Shown here: piece by piece, positions 1-11,700 of the stretch | Position numbering within the stretch: position 1 is the stretch's first letter | How the letters are laid out: each line of letters begins with the position of its first letter | Assembly: GCA_963277665.1 (NCBI GenBank) | Contig: OY728166.1 | Coordinates: 546,527,219 to 546,591,218 of the forward strand | DNA length: 64,000 nucleotides | Direction: 5' to 3' | Origin: Viscum album | Taxonomy: Eukaryota; Streptophyta; Magnoliopsida; Santalales; Viscaceae | Notes under the pieces: model-generated | Seen by the model: the letters and a program-made list of their open reading frames with translations, nothing else | Told to the model about the DNA's origin: nothing | The model's database searches: none | Made by a program: the position numbers and the translations under genes

Positions 1-530
1 TGCTAGGCAGCCTAACACACCATCTTTGACTTGGAACATGATGCCTTCTGGTAGGTATATATACATGGTGTGTAGCATCTCCATACATGGAATGTATTTT
101 AATATTTTGTTCACCAAATGCTTCTAGAAAAATATATACGAGTGTATACGTTGAACACAACTTGTCCCCATCAGCCTGCCACATGGGCTTGTAGACTTCT
201 TCTCATCTGCCAGCTGCTTCTAGAAGGGTATACATGGCGTGTACAGTGTGAACACAACATGTCCAAATTCTGTTTACTTGGGAATGTACTTGTATTAGTT
301 AGTCTATTTATAAGTCTGAATGTACAAGGCATGTGTATAAGTACGCACCGTGTAGATTGTAATTTTTTCTCAATTCTCCCTCGTTTTTTGTATTTGTCCA
401 TAAATCTCCAGAAAATTAACAACATCACTAAAATCAAAGCATTTATCTACTAAGAAGTATGTAATTGCTGAAAAATTGTTCTTATTTTCAATAATATAAA
501 TGAAAATGTTTACACAAATCTGGTTCATCA
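1..530 (-). repeat. Athila 3' LTR, partial (right end of the LTR)
   Basis: Bases 1-530 are collinear with 34270-34808 and with about 60700-61234, at visibly reduced identity; similarity stops abruptly after ...catca at 530, 34808 and 61234. Because the element is on the minus strand, this is the start of the LTR (TGATG...) next to the polypurine tract. The rest of the LTR, about 1 kb judging from the other copy (385 bases at 20874-21258 plus about 1150 at 33657-34808), lies to the left of the window. The segment carries several imperfect palindromes of the TACATGG-GTGTA type. Short ORFs here on either strand are not supported as genes. Confidence 0.85.
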
Positions 531-2084
531 AACTCCCTAATACATAGTTATTTACATTCCCTCGAGAAATCTCTACATCTAATTAAGAGAGTATATTTTA
601 AAAGGAAGAAATTATGTTAATCATAAATTTAAATAACAAGTCATGGTGGAAAATTCTAAAAAGCTACAAAAAAGTGTGAATTCAGCAGATATTCTAATCA
701 TTCCTCATATAAAATTCTATTAACTACATTCATCACCCTTTAAACACAAGTTTGATCCATTCAAAAATAAGCAAGTCACTTGATGATCTACCTCACCAAT
801 GATATACTCAACACTCAATTTTTTTTAAATTAAAGTCATTCTCAATCAAATATATATACACTCTATTCATAGGATTGAAATAAATCTAGACCTCTACTTT
901 AGAAAATTGATTTAAAAAAAAAAGAGGAATTTTCAATAAGGATCAGATGTTTTTGTGACTAAAGGATGGTAGGTAAAGATGTGAAAAATAACTCTGAGGA
1001 TTTAAAAATGTGTATAAATTATTAAATAACAGTTCATGATATTTGAAGTTAGGCCCAATTTAAAAAGTATCCTCATCAAGAATTATCAAATGATCTCATC
1101 ACCACCATCTCATTTTTTAGGATGGTATGGTTCACAAACCAATATGTGAGTATTGGGTCCTTTTCTTTGCACCATTTTTTTAAAATATAATAAAGGGAGC
1201 ATTTTAGACATTAAATGAATAGTGTTTTGGAACCCTTTTTACCCCAAATGATAAAGAGGAACTCCCCCATACATAATTTAATGACAATTCAAAAAAATAT
1301 AACATGTGTTTCCAATCACTTCTTTTATGATCAAATCAATAATCATGCAAAATCATAAAAGATTTATGGTTGGAATTGAAATAGGATAGTAATATAGCTT
1401 CCTATAAAGGATATTCATGGTTTCTAGTGGCTTTAATAAGATAAGATGTTGGGTATGTCTCAAGATAATGGGGTTTAAATAGTCTAATTTCTTTAATAAT
1501 TTTAATGTAATTCAATGATTCCTCATTTTTCAAAAATAAAACATACAAATCCTAGTATTTAGGTATATTATAATAATTTCTCACGAAAGAGGGTATTAGA
1601 AAGAATTGACAAAGGGTATAGAATACCACCCATGAGTGGAAAAACAAATAAAGAGACAATCAGGTCGTGTATTGAATTTAATTTATTAGTATAATGAATG
1701 TAATTATCTGAGGATTACAGGTTTTAATTTAAACTATATCAACAATCATTTTAAAACACTTAAGAAACAAAACAATCATGCATCTTTTAAAAATTTCCCA
1801 CTTTCAACATTATTATTTAGATATATAATTAACCAAAATTTCCTAACATTTTCAAATATATCTTCCAATAATGATGTCTCCTAGAATAATGATAAGGGAA
1901 AAGACTAAAGTGGACGAGAGATGCCCCCTATACTAAATATCGCATGTGGCCCACCAAGTGACATAGAAAGTGAATAAGGGAATGTGGGGACACAGCTGTG
2001 GACTAGAATGAGGGGATATATGGAATGAAGTAAACCATTGAAGAAAATATAATAATGAAAAAATTTCAGAAACCAATAGTCCCC
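531..2084. other. Athila 3' non-coding region with polypurine tract at its edge
   Basis: AT-rich DNA between the 3' LTR and the env-position ORF relic. Immediately beside the LTR the minus strand reads a short purine-rich run (about 531-545, ...TTAGGGAGTT) that is in the right place for a polypurine tract, though it is not clean. Nothing else is recognisable: no coherent ORF on either strand, no tandem repeat and no RNA gene seen. Confidence 0.5.
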
Positions 2085-4031
2085 TCATGTCAAGGTGAAG
2101 ATAAAAATGCAGTGATTGAGAAGGTTAGTCCATAACATGTGAGAGAAACTATGGTGGTCATAGAGAGAGAACATTGCAAGCATACATAACATAAACATGA
2201 AAAAGATATCAGAAATAGATATACAATGAAAAACATGTGTCCAAAAACTTGCCAGGGTCGCCTTAGAAGAGGAATAATTCGTGACAGAAACAACCGGTAG
2301 AGAAGGATCAGGAGTCATTGAAACAGGAGGCTCGAAATCTATTCTCGGAAGATGAGTAATAGAAGTTGGAGCTGCATGAGATGGACTAAGAATATGAAGC
2401 TTAGAGTCACTCCCTAGTCTAGAAGCAGTGGTGACAGCAACTGGGCCCGTAGTTCATAGGAGAACTGAATCCATGGCCCGGGCAATAAAGGGCGGTGGAG
2501 CTACGTAAGAAGGGACATGAAATGAGGTAGATGCAGGTGGTGTTGGTAGTGGTATACCATGATGCCGAAGGTTAATCCCCAATATATACTATAGTTATTC
2601 TAGATGTCAATTGCGACGAACCATGTGCTTCTCCATCACGGCTAGGTAGAGGGAATAAACAGATCGATCGATGTTGTGGGGGTAGGGGGTGGATGGTGGA
2701 ATAGAAGAAGGAAGAACAGAAGAAGGGGGTGGGGTGGGGAATCCAGAAGGGGTGGGGAAGCCGGAAACGGTGGGTAAGGAGGATCATGCACCTCATCTGG
2801 GGTACGAGGGTCAGCAGGTGGTTAGGGTGGTTCCTAGGCAAGGAAGTAAGATCCCCTATATTTGAACCAAGCCCATGCGAATAATCCTGAGACAGTCCAT
2901 CTGTTTGGGGAATCCTAACAGGTAATGGGGAAGAAAATGCTCAAAAACCCAGAGGTGGTGGGCAAGGAGGGTGGTGTAAAACCCACTATTCATCTTGCCC
3001 TGAGGGCCGGTAAACCTGGCGTGGAAATAGGTGGTGGCAAGGTACGGGAGGTCCGGGTAGTCTTTCCAGATGACACAGTTGAAGAGATCCATGTCACAAC
3101 CAATCAAGACACCAATATCCTCATGGAGGGGGAAAAGTATGACGTTAAAGCTCCATTGGGTGAAACGAAGGATATGGTCAGTGATGAGGGTACTCTTCTA
3201 GGAAGTAGGGGTATAATGGTGCTCAGGGCCAGCAATCTCCCACCACATAGCAATGAGCTCAGAGCGCTACGGTTAGGTCTGGGTAGAGATAGTGGCGGGG
3301 AGATGGGATGAGGATCGAAACTGCATCCTCGACCAAACTCGGTCATAGTAAGGGAAAAGTGTTGGTTTCCTAGCCATAACCAGACCACTGGAACAACATC
3401 ATTGGGTTTCTACCTGTAATAATCTCTTTAGAACTCCAAGGAAGTAACAAACTACAAAAAAATCTCTGAAAATAGAAGTGTCGACCTAGAGGATCGTGAG
3501 TAAGAAAGTGTGCCTGAGAAGATCCTCTAACTTTCCCCAGATACCCAACTATTGAGGGATATTGTTATCAATAAAGAGGCTGCTCAATGGAATCTGGCGG
3601 CAATAAAAACTCCGAACACTGTCGTGTGCCAAATCAGTGACAGGGAACACCATGAAAATTTAGGTAACACTGGCAGGTCCTGGCCCAAGTGGTGGTGCAA
3701 TAGCGGGAGCTGGCTCTGGGGGCGATGTGGATGAAAAAGATGAAGGTTCACTGGATGGGGTGGTCTATGATAGACCAGTTGAAAATGATAATAGCTCAGG
3801 TGGAGTGGTAGGTGGTGGGAAAATAAGGGTGGTGCTCGGATGTTTGGTACTGGATTGTGCAGGTGCAGTGGTACTAGGACCAGCCTCAGCGGAATAAGAG
3901 GGTGGTGGATGGATGGCCAGTGGAGGAGGCTGGTACACCGGAGAGTTTGAATCTGGTGACGTCGTATGCCGAAGTTGGATCCAACGAAATATGGGTATCT
4001 CACCCTTAGTGGCAGAGGTGGGCCTCTTCAA
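2085..4031 (-). pseudogene. Athila third ORF (env-position) relic
   Basis: This stretch is distinctly less AT-rich than its surroundings and its minus strand holds broken open frames in the place where Athila elements carry an ORF downstream of pol. From a likely start near 4031 the first 90 residues are rich in Ser, Thr and Pro (MKRPTSATKGEIPIFRW...). A middle segment at 3107-2856 contains CDMDLFNCVIWKDYPDLPYL. A second Pro-rich stretch follows (2841-2572). A final segment at 2318-2085 contains a strongly hydrophobic run (SISDIFFMFMLCMLAMF), compatible with one membrane span. The assignment rests on position, composition and the terminal hydrophobic segment; I could not match a conserved domain with certainty. 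Stops and frame changes make it a pseudogene. It may never have been an envelope gene in function. Confidence 0.5.
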
Positions 4032-4099
4032 CCGTGAATGGTCTCTGCTTCCATACCATGAATAATAAAGAAACCCAAAAAAATTAAAAGAGAAATGAA

Positions 4100-5140
4100 A
4101 AGAAGAAAATGTAAGAAAACTGAAAAAAAGTACATGGTGTGTGTATCAAAACTACATAATGTGTAGTGAAAGTGGGCTAGCATCACGTGTTCTTAAGATA
4201 GACACACTGATAAAACTTGGAATGGACCACATAAGGATAAACAACATGAATGTTAAGAGTACACGAAGTGTAACTAAAGCGGGTAGCATCCCGTTTTCTC
4301 TTGATAGACACGCCGAGTGGGAATCTGATACAATGTCATGAGACACAGTGTGTAACAAACATACACTCTGTGTTTATGAAAAGTGGTCTTGGTCATGTTT
4401 TTACAAAGATACAAACATCATGTATGCAGTTCTAATAACACCGTACATTCCGTGTGGGAGGACAACATGGCGTGTTCAAAAAACATAGGGTAAATGGCCG
4501 TGTGAAGTGCATAGCACGGGCTGGTAGAAAGAAATGGTTTTCACTGCGTGTACTGAATAGAAACTCTGTGTACATGAAAACGATGTGAGAGGCCATGTGA
4601 TAAAGGTAATCAAGAACAATAGGGGCTAGTACATGGTGTGTACCAAACATAAACACAATGTATTTTAAAATTTCGAAGCAATCAGTGAGAGGACGTGTAC
4701 AAAAGTACACAACATGGGTTCTTCAAGTTGTGCACATGAATCGTGGAATCCTAATGGTTTATAATCTACAAATGTCCATAAACTCTTATCAAAACATGAA
4801 ATAAAGGGTTTAGAAGGGAGTACCTAGTCCGAGGATCACAATTCAGTAGAAATCAGAAGGTAAAATTCCCTAAATTAGTTGATTAGGGAAAGGGGAGGCC
4901 GGGTGTCATACGAAAGAAGAAACAGGGAGATGGGAGGGTTCATTGTGACATGGGATGAACCCAGGTGGTCCGCGTCTTTTATAGCCAAGGTAAACGATGT
5001 GTATCTCTAAACTACACAATGTGTATATTGTTTTGTTCATAATATATATATATATATATTAAAATATATAATAATTATGCTAAAATATATAATATTTAAT
5101 GATAAAAAATATATATATATATACGAATAATTTATGTAAA
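4100..5140. repeat. Motif-rich non-coding region: dispersed TACATGG-GTGTA-type imperfect palindromes
   Basis: No coding frame holds here. The sequence is studded with 12-16 base imperfect palindromes resembling tacatggtgtgta or tacacaatgtgta, for instance near 4131, 4152, 4262, 4341, 4363, 4443, 4466, 4545, 4630, 4695, 4999 and 5022. The same word family appears in the LTRs of this element (60-360, 34200-34640, 60640-61060) but I did not notice it in the Tekay or CACTA elements. ORFs crossing the region on either strand are short and not supported. Confidence 0.6.
5038..5125. repeat. AT dinucleotide microsatellite, imperfect
   Basis: Two runs of (at)n separated by AT-rich sequence (about 5040-5060 and 5107-5122). 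A simple repeat with no further content. Confidence 0.8.
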
Positions 5141-5144
5141 ATAA

Positions 5145-5905
5145 AACTATACATGTGATGTATTAGGAAATACATGTCGTGCGTTCTAAAATTGGGAAAA
5201 GAGAAGTACAACCTTCAGTTTTGTGCTTGGGGCGAGGTTCAACTGGAGATTGACCATTCAGAACGGAAGCCCTCAACCACTAGAGCAAAGGTTATACCAT
5301 TGTTCCTATTAATTATTTAAATGTAGTTAAAGAAATCATGCATATTCTACACAGGAAGAATGTAAATGCATGGCGTGTGGTTTTTAATTAGATAAAAAGG
5401 GATGAAAATAGTAGATTTGCCGAGTTCAAACCCGTGTTTTTTTGATTCAGGGACGAGAATCTACCAATCTTCCATCTTAACCCACATGAATTTCATTATG
5501 AGAAAAATATTTTCAGTTTAAGAAGGAAAACATGGCACACATGGAATATATCGAAAGACACACTGTGTGCTTTTATTAAAAGGACAAATGATGGAAATGG
5601 GGCGGTTGACAGGATTTGAAGCCATGTATTTTGGAGCTGTATTATGATCCTGGCCAAACGACCCATCCCCATTATGGGTTTTCTTATTATATATATATAT
5701 GAAAAATACCATACACGTAGTGTAAGAAAATATGAAGATAAAAAGAAGGAACCCCATGCTGAAGGTAGGTCAGGAGATATTTGAACCGGTGACAGCGCAG
5801 ATAAACTCCAGTGACCTTACCATCGACACCGGCATCAACCCTTTTTATTACATTTTGAATAAATATATTTATAATCATTTAATGATAAATGAAAAGGAAT
5901 AAGTA
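5145..5905. repeat. Four degenerate modules of about 190 bases in tandem
   Basis: Four successive blocks (about 5150-5355, 5360-5525, 5530-5705, 5710-5905) share a layout: a short palindrome of the acatggcgtgt type first, then AT-rich sequence, then a T-arm-like word (gaggttcaactgg, gagttcaaacccgtg, ggatttgaagcc, gatatttgaaccggtg) followed about 25-45 bases later by a C-rich word (ccctcaacc, cttaaccca, ccaaacgaccca, ccttaccatcgac). Identity between blocks is low but the order and spacing repeat. They lie between integrase and the third ORF of the Athila element. Confidence 0.5.
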
Positions 5906-6039
5906 CACTCCATGTATATAGATGGTACATGGCATGTATCCCTTGGGTTGCCTCCCATAAAGAGCCTTTATATTAGGTCATTGCATCAACCTACATACCT
6001 ATTCGAACCTGGGATGTATTGTGGAGAACGTTCCCACCA

Positions 6040-7170
6040 TGTCGGCAATGTGATGGCCAGCATTCAACCGCCGTCTGTTCACCTTGAATGGTAGAGCATC
6101 CTGTCCTAAAATTTCCACCACTCCATCATGGAATACGTGTATAACATGGAAGGGTCCCAACCATCATGAGTTCAACATCCATAGAAATAATCAAAGATGA
6201 GAGTTATAGAGGAGTACTTGATCACCAGGTTGGAAATATTTTTGTGAAATCATCCGGTTGTGAATTTGTCTCATCATCCCCTTGTATATCATGTCATTAT
6301 CAAATGCCTCTAATCTGATTTCTTCAAGTTATGACAGTTAGAACTTTCTATTCTCTTCAGCTGCCTTTAAATCAAAAATTTGGGCCTTCACGGCCTTGTA
6401 TGATTTATTCTCCAATTCTACTAGCAGATGGAATGACTTTCCATAGATGAGGAGAAATGGGGATATTCCCAGTGGTGTTTTCATTGTAGTGAGATATTCC
6501 CACAAAGCATTGTCTAACAATTTGGACTAGTCATTCCTCGAAGTTTTTACTGTTTTCTCAAGGATCTTCATGATCTCAGAGTTGGAGAGCTCCACTTGTC
6601 CACAAGAATAGGGATGATATGGTGTCCCAATATAATTCTTTACTCCATACTTCAATAGTATTCCGCTCATCAGTGTGTTGTCAATGTGGGCCCCATTATC
6701 GATGATCAGTACTTGGGGAACTCCGAACTTGCTAAAAATGTTTTTCTTTAAAAAGCTCATGACTACCTTGGCAGTGTCATGACTTTTATCTATAGCTTCC
6801 ACACACATGGAGACGTTGTCGATGAAGACTAGGATGTATGTGTTCCTGAACGATGGTAGAAAGAGACCCATGAAATCAATGACCTAGATGTCAATTATTT
6901 TGACATCTAGGATGGGGTGCTGGGGAATCTCACCTCTACATCCCACATTAGTATTTCTATTTCATCGATCACAACAGGAAATAGTGTCCCATGCATCTAT
7001 ATGCATGGTTGTCCAGAAAAAACAAGATTGTAAGATCTTTTCTATCATACAGTCGGGGCCATGATGTCCCCCAACTGGTGAGGTGTGAAAAAATTCCAGG
7101 ACACCATGAACATCATTTTCCGGAATGAAATGACGGATCAATCCAATGCCATAGGATCATAATAGAATAT
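6040..7170 (-). pseudogene. Athila integrase, degenerate
   Basis: Minus-strand fragments read in order as a Ty3/gypsy integrase, the enzyme that inserts cDNA into the genome. The N-terminal part (about 7150-6890) contains SPVGGHHGPDCMIEKILQ and a CCDR zinc-finger end. The core begins with DFMGLFLPSFRNTYILVFID (about 6890-6810) and continues through DNGAHI and a YHPYSCGQVE motif (6871-6527), so the Asp, Asp and Glu positions of the DDE triad can all still be located. The segment ALWEYLTTMKTPLGISPF (6520-6338) follows, then a C-terminal GPFHVIHVF region (about 6160-6060) like the usual GPF motif. A stop separates the last two ORFs and several others interrupt the reading frame. It lies directly downstream of RNase H, as in any gypsy pol. 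Confidence 0.9.
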
Positions 7171-8159
7171 GATCTTTGCAAAAGTACCTTTTAACATATG
7201 AAAGAATCCTCTTCCTTTGCTAGAAGGATATTTGGGGTGAATGAAACCTATAACCAAAAAATATCATTATCAACATACCAAGGTCTAGGTGTTTCGGTGA
7301 TTGAAAAGCAGTGATCATCTAAGAAATCCTCTTTGATCTCTCGATCTTAATCTTTCTTCAAATGATGCAGATCTAGATGGGAGAGGTGATCAGTAATAAT
7401 ATTATCACTCCCTTTCTTCTCTTGAATCTCTAGATCAAAATATTTTAAGAGTAGTACTCATCAGTTCAATCGGGGATTCACATATTTCTTTTTCAGTAGG
7501 TACTTTTGTGTCACATGGTCAGTATAAAAAATAATTTTAGATAGCACTAAGTATGAACTGAACCTATAAAATGCAGAAAATACTGCCAACACATCTTTTA
7601 CTGTGGTGGTGTTGTTTAACTATGCCTCATTGGGCATCATACTGGAACAATATATAGGTCATAAGATCCGATCAAGCCACTATCCCAAGACTGCTCTTAC
7701 TATGTTGTCACTAGCATCACACATATCATCAAATTCTTACACCCATTTGGGATATATCATTACTGGAGCATCCACCAAGTGCTGATTCAGGTGCTCAAAA
7801 TCTATAGTTCATGTCTTATCGAACACAAATATGGAATCCTTGGTTATAATATTTGTGAAGGGATGGGATATTTTTGAGAAGTTGCGGACAAACCTCCTGT
7901 AAAAACTGGTGTGCCCCAAGATGTTATGGATGGATCTGACAGAAGTCAGAATAGAAAGTCGTGAAATGACTTCTATCTTTGCTAGGTCCACCTCTCTTCC
8001 CTTTGATGAGATTATGTGTCCAATGATGATGAAAATTTTCACCATGGAATGACAAATTTATAGGTTCAAAACTAAGTTCGTTTTTTCACATATTTCCAAC
8101 ACTAGCACCAGGTGCTACAAACAAGTGGTAAAATATTTTCCCTAGATGGAGAAGTCATC
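7171..8159 (-). pseudogene. Athila RNase H and the C-terminal part of RT, degenerate
   Basis: Reading leftwards from the CACTA insertion, the minus strand starts with DDFS, the end of the RT catalytic motif, then gives GHIISSKGREVDLAKIEVI and FYRRFVRNFSKISHPF (8045-7809), the connection between RT and RNase H. RNase H follows with MCDASD, TTTVKDVLAV, FYTDHVTQKYLL and a DHLSHLDL end (about 7800-7340). These words are highly characteristic of Athila pol. RNase H degrades the RNA strand of the RNA-DNA hybrid during cDNA synthesis; the catalytic acidic residues of the DASD and TDH motifs are visible. Stops occur every 30-80 codons, so no functional product is expected. A CACTA transposon separates this half from the rest of RT. 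Confidence 0.92.
8157..8159. other. Target-site duplication of the CACTA element, left copy (atc)
   Basis: The three bases atc before CACTAGTG at 8160 are repeated at 17190-17192 right after the other terminus. CACTA elements make 3-bp duplications. Confidence 0.9.
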
Positions 8160-8172
8160 CACTAGTGAAAAA
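8160..8172. repeat. CACTA terminal inverted repeat, left
   Basis: CACTAGTGAAAAA here pairs with the terminus at 17177-17189, whose reverse complement is CACTAGTGGAAAT. The shared core is CACTAGTG plus an A-run, the site expected to be cut by the transposase. Confidence 0.92.
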
Positions 8173-8184
8173 AACACTTATTAA

Positions 8185-8560
8185 TGTCGGTTTTTATTGA
8201 TTTTTGACGTCGGTTATAAACCGACGTCTTTAAAGGCGACTTTAATAATAGAGTTTTCGCATCAGTTTTTCAAAAATGATGCCAAAAATAATTTTCTTAT
8301 GAGTTTCGGCGTCGGTTATCTATAAAACCGACGCCAAAAATCCAGTGGACTTGGTTTTCAACATCGGTTTTTTATAAAACCGACGCCGAAACTGGAGTCG
8401 ACGGGCTTTTGGGCATCGGTTTTATAGAAAGCCGACACCGATAATCTGTGAAACTTGTATGTTCGGGGTCGGTTTTATAGAAAACGGACGCCATAAGTCA
8501 TTTTTTTCAAAAAAACATTCGGTGTCAGTTTTGAAAATAACCGACTCCATAAATAATTCT
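8185..8560. repeat. CACTA subterminal repeats, left end
   Basis: About six inverted pairs of the motif (g)cgtcggtt...aaccgacgc. The clearest is 8206-8228, two perfect 10-base arms (gacgtcggtt) around a 3-base loop; another is 8308-8335. In the family such motifs bind the TNPA-like protein that brings the ends together; here that role is inferred. Confidence 0.9.
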
Positions 8561-8749
8561 TTTTAAAATAATTACAATTTCACTTCCAAAATAATCCAAA
8601 CCCCTGAAAAAATAACACAGTATATAAAAAACAATCAAACAGTATTTTTGTAGAGGCACTTGAGAGAACTCAAAGTAAAGTTAAATTAAAATACATGTAC
8701 CTGAAATATTAGAATATACATACCTAAAATCTTAATCAATATACATACC
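8561..8749. other. CACTA non-coding stretch between left subterminal repeats and the last exon of the second gene
   Basis: AT-rich, no repeats or frames noted. It would hold the 3' untranslated region of the minus-strand gene that ends at 8750. Confidence 0.5.
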
Positions 8750-11700
8750 TCAAATCTTAATCAGACTTAACAAAAAGTTTGCAAAAGTAGATTGAATATG
8801 AATCATATCAGATTGGGAATAACACTGTGAATCATTGAATGCCTAAAATAATATTGAATGATATGAAATTAATAAATAGAAAAAAGTGGTAGAAAATATA
8901 TAAAAAAATTAATAAACTATTCTTATGAAAATCAGTAGTTTCCCTAGTTGTGATTATCTCGTACATGAATCGTATAATATAATAACCACCTTCAGCATTT
9001 CCATTTTGACGATGACACTGCAGTTATAAAACATTTAACTAATAATAAAAACCAATATATAACAAAAATATAAAAACTAATTACCTGTACGTCCACATAT
9101 TTGATTTTCGTTGGTTTCTTTTCCTTTGTAAAATGTTTCCATGAACTGCATTTTTTTATATAAGAACTACTAAAACATGTGTAAACATTTAAAATTAAAC
9201 ATAACAAACTTATAAAAATAAAAAAAACTTACTTGTATAATAAGATGGAAAATGGTTTACGCACTTTTCCTAATAATGAGAAAAACCAATATAATGTGCA
9301 TTCATTTGGGAAAAATACAACTAACATCCAATGCCCCCTAGAATACAAAAAGTTCACAATTAATGACTTTATAATGATCATTAGTTCAAAATTATGATGT
9401 TGTTCTTACTTATCAAGAAATGAAAAAACCAACACTGAATCTCTGTTTGTGATAATCTCTCGGATATATATTGAACTCTTTCATCATTCTTCACAAGTTT
9501 TACTTCCAAGGAAATGTACTCTGGATCTATAAAACTGTAAATTCTTGTAGTTTCATTTTGTAAAACAATTCAGTGTAGATACCTAATTTTAAAAAAAAAT
9601 ATAGCTAGTCAATGACATAACAATTATTTATTAAAGAAATAGAAATTCAAACTTCAATTTACTTACATGGAAAACAACTGCACAACATTCAGCCTGATCT
9701 CTTCAAAATTAACTAAATTCATGATATCTTCTTTCAGTATTCTAAATTGATAATTTCTTCCACATATATGGGGCATCATCCGAAACTCATAGATAAAATT
9801 CAAGGAAGAAGAGGACTCGGATAATATTTTCAACCCATAAGAAATATCATAAGTATCTACAGCCGACTGTTTCGGAACATTTTGTTGCATTTGTACTGTT
9901 TCTTTTGCTTCAAGATAATCCTATAAGTTAAATGTCATAAAACATCATAAGTAATTTGGAATCATTTGTAATTAATATTAAAAAAAAACACATACCTCAT
10001 GTGAAATAAAACGAAGAAGGAAAGTTGGCCAAAGTAAAAAATGGCCCATACTTTCCCCAACACTTGTGATCTCCACAGTAGGAAGTGGTAGTAGAGCAGT
10101 AGGATCTATAATAACATGTACTGATACTCTAACCTGACCCATCTGCATAGGCTGATGATGTACCGAGTCCCCCAAAAAATACACCTGTCCTAACACAACA
10201 ATATGTACATGAGGATCTCCCACAAACTACTCACAATATAAGGCCAGATCCGAGGGAGGAGGTGGAGGCTCAAAGTTAGTAGGTGGGGCAGGGTAGTCTG
10301 GGTGAGCAGGCTGAGAAGGTAGAAAAATGAAAAGGGTATATTAGTATTTAAATTTTATAACATAGAAAAATTGAGTAAAAATTAAATAAAATAATATACC
10401 TCAAAAGGTTGCGCAGACGGGGCAGGGTAGTCCGGGTGAGTAGACTGAGAATTTTGAAAAATGAAAAAGTTATATTAGTGATTATAATTTATAAAATAGA
10501 AAAATTGATGACACGTAAATAATATATCTCAGAAGGCTGCCCAGACGGGGTTGGGTATGCAGATGAGGCTGGGTATTCCGAGTGAGTAGGCTGAGAATGT
10601 TGAAAAATGAAAAAGTTATATCAGTGTTTATAATTTATAAAAAAGAAAAATTGATGACAAGTAAATTATATACCTCAGAAGGTTGAGCAAACTGTGACTG
10701 TCTTTCCAAGTGTTCTAATAAAGCCTTATGTACTGCTGCTTGAATTTGATCACCCATAGACCGTTTCATATTATGCAACTGTTCTTTTAATGATTCGATT
10801 TCTGGGTCTCTTGATTGCTTACTTTTACCAAAAACCTTCCGAATACTAACACCCGCCTAATATCCTCTAACATGGCCGGGGTGTTCTTCCTTTCCCAAAG
10901 TAGTGGCTATAATATCCATCCTACACTCAGGGATAAAAGAGCCATGTGTCTTTTGTTCCTGAAGTTCATCCTGAAATGTAAAATAAAAAAGTTATATTAG
11001 TGTTTATAAATTATAAAAAAGGAAAATTGTTAACAAATAAATAATATTTACTTACAATTCTATCATCCACTTGATGAGCTTCGTCTGTAAGATATTGTTC
11101 ATTTTTTTCTTCTTGCTTGTTTCCATTTCTCATGGCGAGTGGGAGGAGATAAAGGACTATACTGGACCTCTTCTGAACCACTACTTTATCGATCTCTTAA
11201 TGCATCAAATTTTTCTTCAATCATTTTTTGCTCCAAATATGAGTACCCTCCACGTGATAAAGTATGAGGGTATACGTTTTGCAAATGGATCTCCTGATGA
11301 GATTTCCTAGAGGCCTATTACATAAAAAGAAACTATTAATTAATAAGGAAAATATAACATAAATTTTAAAATATAAAACAATTACAATACCTGAAATTTC
11401 TCTTCCTGACAATTATCAACAATTCACTTCCATGTTTCTTCATCTATATATGGATACTTAAGACATGGGATTTCAAACCTTCTCATTCCAAAAACATAAT
11501 TTTTTGTCAGTTTGGTTTTAAAATATCTCCATCGAACTGCTGCTAAAGAGAGATGTCTTTTCCTAATTTCTTTGGTTTCCTCAAAATTGAATGTCATCTG
11601 TAATTGAAAAAATTAAATATGTCATTTATACTATATAATATTAAAAAATGAGATAAAATAAATAAATAAAGATATTTTACCGTCACAGCCTCCCAAAGTT

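Noticed and set aside
118..453. Plus-strand ORF of 111 codons with similar ORFs at 34420-34731 and 60951-61157
   Set aside because: All three are the same Athila LTR segment; the frame is kept only in part and no start or promoter supports it.
2925..3311. Plus-strand ORF of 128 codons in the less AT-rich region
   Set aside because: It is antisense to the Athila third ORF, with low-complexity composition typical of a shadow frame.
5215..5840. tRNA gene or SINE suggested by T-arm-like words
   Set aside because: No acceptor, D or anticodon stems can be matched around the words; kept only as a repeat observation.
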